This document shows, one piece after another, positions 61,761 through 64,000 of a stretch of DNA of 64,000 bases. Source of the DNA: Daphnia pulex (Eukaryota > Arthropoda > Branchiopoda > Diplostraca > Daphniidae). The first letter of the stretch is position 1, and every line of letters begins with the position of its first letter. The notes beneath the pieces were generated by a model. That model made no database searches and was not told the DNA's origin. It saw only the letters and a program-made list of their open reading frames with translations. The stretch lies in contig NC_060026.1 of the NCBI RefSeq assembly GCF_021134715.1, positions 7,059,001 through 7,123,000 of the forward strand, read 5' to 3'. The translations under genes and the position numbers were made by a program.

Positions 61761-62191
61761 CAGTTTTTAACGCTGATTCTCATAGTATTATTATTTTATT
61801 TTTAAAATTATAATCCCCCCGTAATCTCTCTTCAAAGATGAGATAAGCTCCCCCCACTTTAAAACGGACCCCACACCATTTTTGGTGGGCGATCTTTAAA
61901 TGTGATCAATTTGCAGACGACCTTCACCCAAATAACCCTTTTCGTGCTGCCTATGGCTACCTACAACCCTCTTTTGCCTCTAGGGCGTAAAGGCGAAATG
62001 CGGAAAGGCTGATTTGGATTTGAATGATGGTCGTCTGAAAATTGATCACATTTAAAGGACCGCCTAGCGAACATGGCGGGGGTCTGTATTGTTCTGCGAG
62101 GGGCTTATCTCAACTTTGAAGAGAGATTACGGTAGAAAAATATAATAAAAAAAAAAATAAAAAAAAATGCGAGAATCAGCGTAAAAAACTG
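61761..62191. mobile_element. 431-bp MITE with long imperfect terminal inverted repeats
   Basis: The ends CAGTTTTTAACGCTGATTCTC (61761-61781) and its near complement (62171-62191) are the outermost part of inverted repeats. Matching resumes at CCGTAATCTCTCTTCAAAG (about 61819) against the complementary block ending near 62133, and continues inward through TTTAAATGTGATCAATTT (61895 region). Each arm is about 170 bp. No coding capacity. I see no clear target-site duplication. Confidence 0.75.
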
Positions 62192-63250
62192 ATTCGAATG
62201 ATTATGATCTCCACCCGATCCCTTATTCATGCAAAGACCCTTTTCGATGGATAGGGAAGTTGTTTAGAAAATATTCATAAATTATGAAAATATTTTATTT
62301 TTATCTACCATTTGATGATGCATCTTTTGGTAAAAAACTTTTATATTCAAAGTGTTGTTTTCTAATTTTTTAAATGACCGATTTTAACACTGTGCTTATG
62401 GCGGGGAAAAGTGGGTGTACTTAATTGGTAAACGAGGATGTAGAGACGTGGGGTTAAATCTGATCAAATTTGTAGATCGTCTTTTCTCCATCTCTAGCCC
62501 TTCAAAAGTTGTTCGAGTTGCAATGAGACACGTAGCGCAACAAGAATGTACTCGCAAAACGAAGGGGAGGGGTGTTTTAAATTCGTTTGATACTGTAAGT
62601 ATTATTAAAAGTTTTAATATATAATAATTTAATTTTTATAATTACTCCATATATTTTCCAAATACAAATTTTTGATTATAAATTGCTTTAAGATCCAACA
62701 GTACGATTTTGTCCGGGTTTCATACTTACAAAGTAAGAACAAATAATGCTCATTAAAAAGTCTGAATTAAAATTTTTATTTAGGGTATACCCCCTTTTTT
62801 AGCTAAAATGACAAAATGAGAAAAAGTCCGTTCCGCCGATAGACGTTTTTACTCCTTTAGGGGGTAAGTAGAGTTGGGACCGAAGGCTGTTGTGCTTTGC
62901 TATCACACTGCTAGGGTGCCGAACGTGACACACACCAGGCTGACAGATTCGTAGTATACCTAACCGAAAGTCATGGTTACTCGTGTGGGTTCTTCACCAT
63001 TTCAGTGGAAAAGATACGAAAAAGTTTTTCTTGATTCAGATGATGATTGGCTGTTGTGCTGTGTGTTAAACCGATCGGCCAGAACACGTGACTAGCAGAC
63101 TAATAAAAAATATCGCTAGAAAAATCACACCCGCCGCAAACAAAATTTGCAACAAAGTCATTTTTAACAGTTATTCTACCGTTGATTGTTCTCTAACAAA
63201 GACATCTAGTGGGGAAACAATGACAACAAAGAATCAACTAAAGACGAACC
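62192..63250. other. Gene-free stretch
   Basis: No recognisable gene. A 69-codon plus-strand open frame at 62415-62624 (containing FVDRLFSISSPSKVVRVAM) has normal composition but no recognised domain; it may be a remnant of a mobile element or chance. Confidence 0.4.
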
Positions 63251-63294
63251 CTAACCAAGCGTAAGAGTTGAACTAACCTAGCGTAAGAGTTGAT
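63251..63294 (+). repeat. 22-bp tandem duplication
   Basis: CTAACCAAGCGTAAGAGTTG and CTAACCTAGCGTAAGAGTTG follow one another with a 22-bp period and one visible substitution. Confidence 0.8.
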
Positions 63295-63354
63295 AGACCC
63301 AAGATAAAATAGAGGGTTTCTGAATAAGCGGATCAGAATAATGAAGAAGGCATA

Positions 63355-63790
63355 CTGGATGCTGGATCGACGGTTAGACGAAGACGAAAAGATGACCATT
63401 CCGAGGCCGCAGCGTCAGTTCGACGAAAAACGGATCGGCGGTTTGACGAGGAAGCGGATCGTCGGTTAGAAGAAAACGAAAAGATGACCTTTTGGAAGTT
63501 GGATCGTCAATTAGACAGAGAAGGAAACCAGAAAAAAGACAAACCTTGAGAGACCTTAGAGGCTGGATCGTAGGGTAGACGACGACAAAGAGGCCGATTG
63601 ACTGGATCGTTGATTGAACGGGGACGAGGAAGAAAATGGATTGAGGAAGATGGATAAGGAAGAAGACGAGGACGAGAAAGAAGACGAGAATTAAAAAAAT
63701 GAGAAGAAAAAGAGAAGACGAGAAAGAAAAAAAACAAACTGGGGTTGGATCGTCGGTTACACGAAGAAGAAGTAAAGGAAGGCGGTTTTT
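63355..63790 (+). repeat. Degenerate GGATCG-based repeat field
   Basis: GGATCG recurs at 63364, 63432, 63456, 63501, 63565, 63603 and 63747, mostly followed by a TCGGTTAGACGA-like sequence. Two copies continue into GAAGACGAAAAGATGACC or GAAAACGAAAAGATGACC (63379 and 63471 regions). Spacing is irregular and open frames break between units. Where open, the plus strand encodes DRRLDE-like charged segments. Most likely a decayed minisatellite. Confidence 0.6.
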
Positions 63791-64000
63791 TGGATGAAGG
63801 ACAAAGAAGAGGACGAGGCTGCGAAATAAGAGGAAGGCGACGAGGGCGGTTGATGCTTTCAGATAGGCTTGAAAGGGGGATGCCACGTTCCGTGTGCCTA
63901 TAGAAAACACGGTGTGAGAAAGAGACCAATAATCGGATTTGGGCTGATGACCCAGTTATAATCTAAGAGAAGACTTAGGTACCTTCGAGACAAAAGGGTT
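63791..64000. other. Window edge, no gene recognised
   Basis: Purine-rich on the plus strand to about 63840, then ordinary sequence. Minus-strand open frames here are low-complexity Leu/Phe/Ser-rich readings of the purine tracts. Confidence 0.4.

Noticed and set aside
63374..63929. Minus-strand open frames of 140-178 codons with Phe/Leu/Ser-rich sequence resembling membrane proteins
   Set aside because: They are the complement of the purine-rich degenerate GGATCG repeat field; hydrophobicity follows from base composition.

Overview
The window looks like nuclear DNA of an arthropod, most likely a branchiopod crustacean such as Daphnia. All recognisable genes are eukaryotic, with many short GT-AG introns (often 60-100 bp). 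The first gene is an ABCH-type transporter, a subfamily found in arthropods but not mammals. The four proteins were assembled by hand-splicing the minus strand; each gives a complete, phase-consistent reading frame. The species assignment is inference.

Layout: (1) 30-5726, minus: a 12-coding-exon ABCH/ABCG-like half transporter (891 aa) whose start codon lies one base inside its exon, so at least one upstream exon is needed. (2) About 5.7-51.4 kb: some 45 kb with no recognisable conserved coding exon on either strand. It is full of homopolymers, polypurine/polypyrimidine tracts and microsatellites. The best functional signal is a minus-strand TATA-like/initiator/splice-donor combination at 14461-14644, a plausible promoter and untranslated first exon of the ABCH gene. 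(3) 51.5-58.5 kb: three minus-strand genes packed head-to-tail, in transcription order EXOSC1 (Csl4, RNA exosome cap), SERAC1-like (mitochondrial lipase-fold protein) and mitoferrin (mitochondrial iron importer, SLC25A28/37 type). (4) 58.7-64 kb: a cluster of small foldback/MITE-like elements, including two near-perfect palindromes, a 44-bp mini-element with a target-site duplication, an inverted pair of 87-bp elements whose central hairpin is flipped relative to its flanks, and a degenerate GGATCG-based repeat field.

The genes do not form a pathway. Mitoferrin and SERAC1 both act in mitochondria and EXOSC1 in nuclear and cytoplasmic RNA decay; close spacing is the main thing they share. Sites resembling the CTCF insulator core lie between the gene desert and the compact cluster (50716-50735), inside the desert (39127-39140) and in both arms of a foldback element (59014-59221). 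This suggests a possible domain boundary but is not proven. I found no convincing tRNA, rRNA, CRISPR, virus or new multi-gene system.
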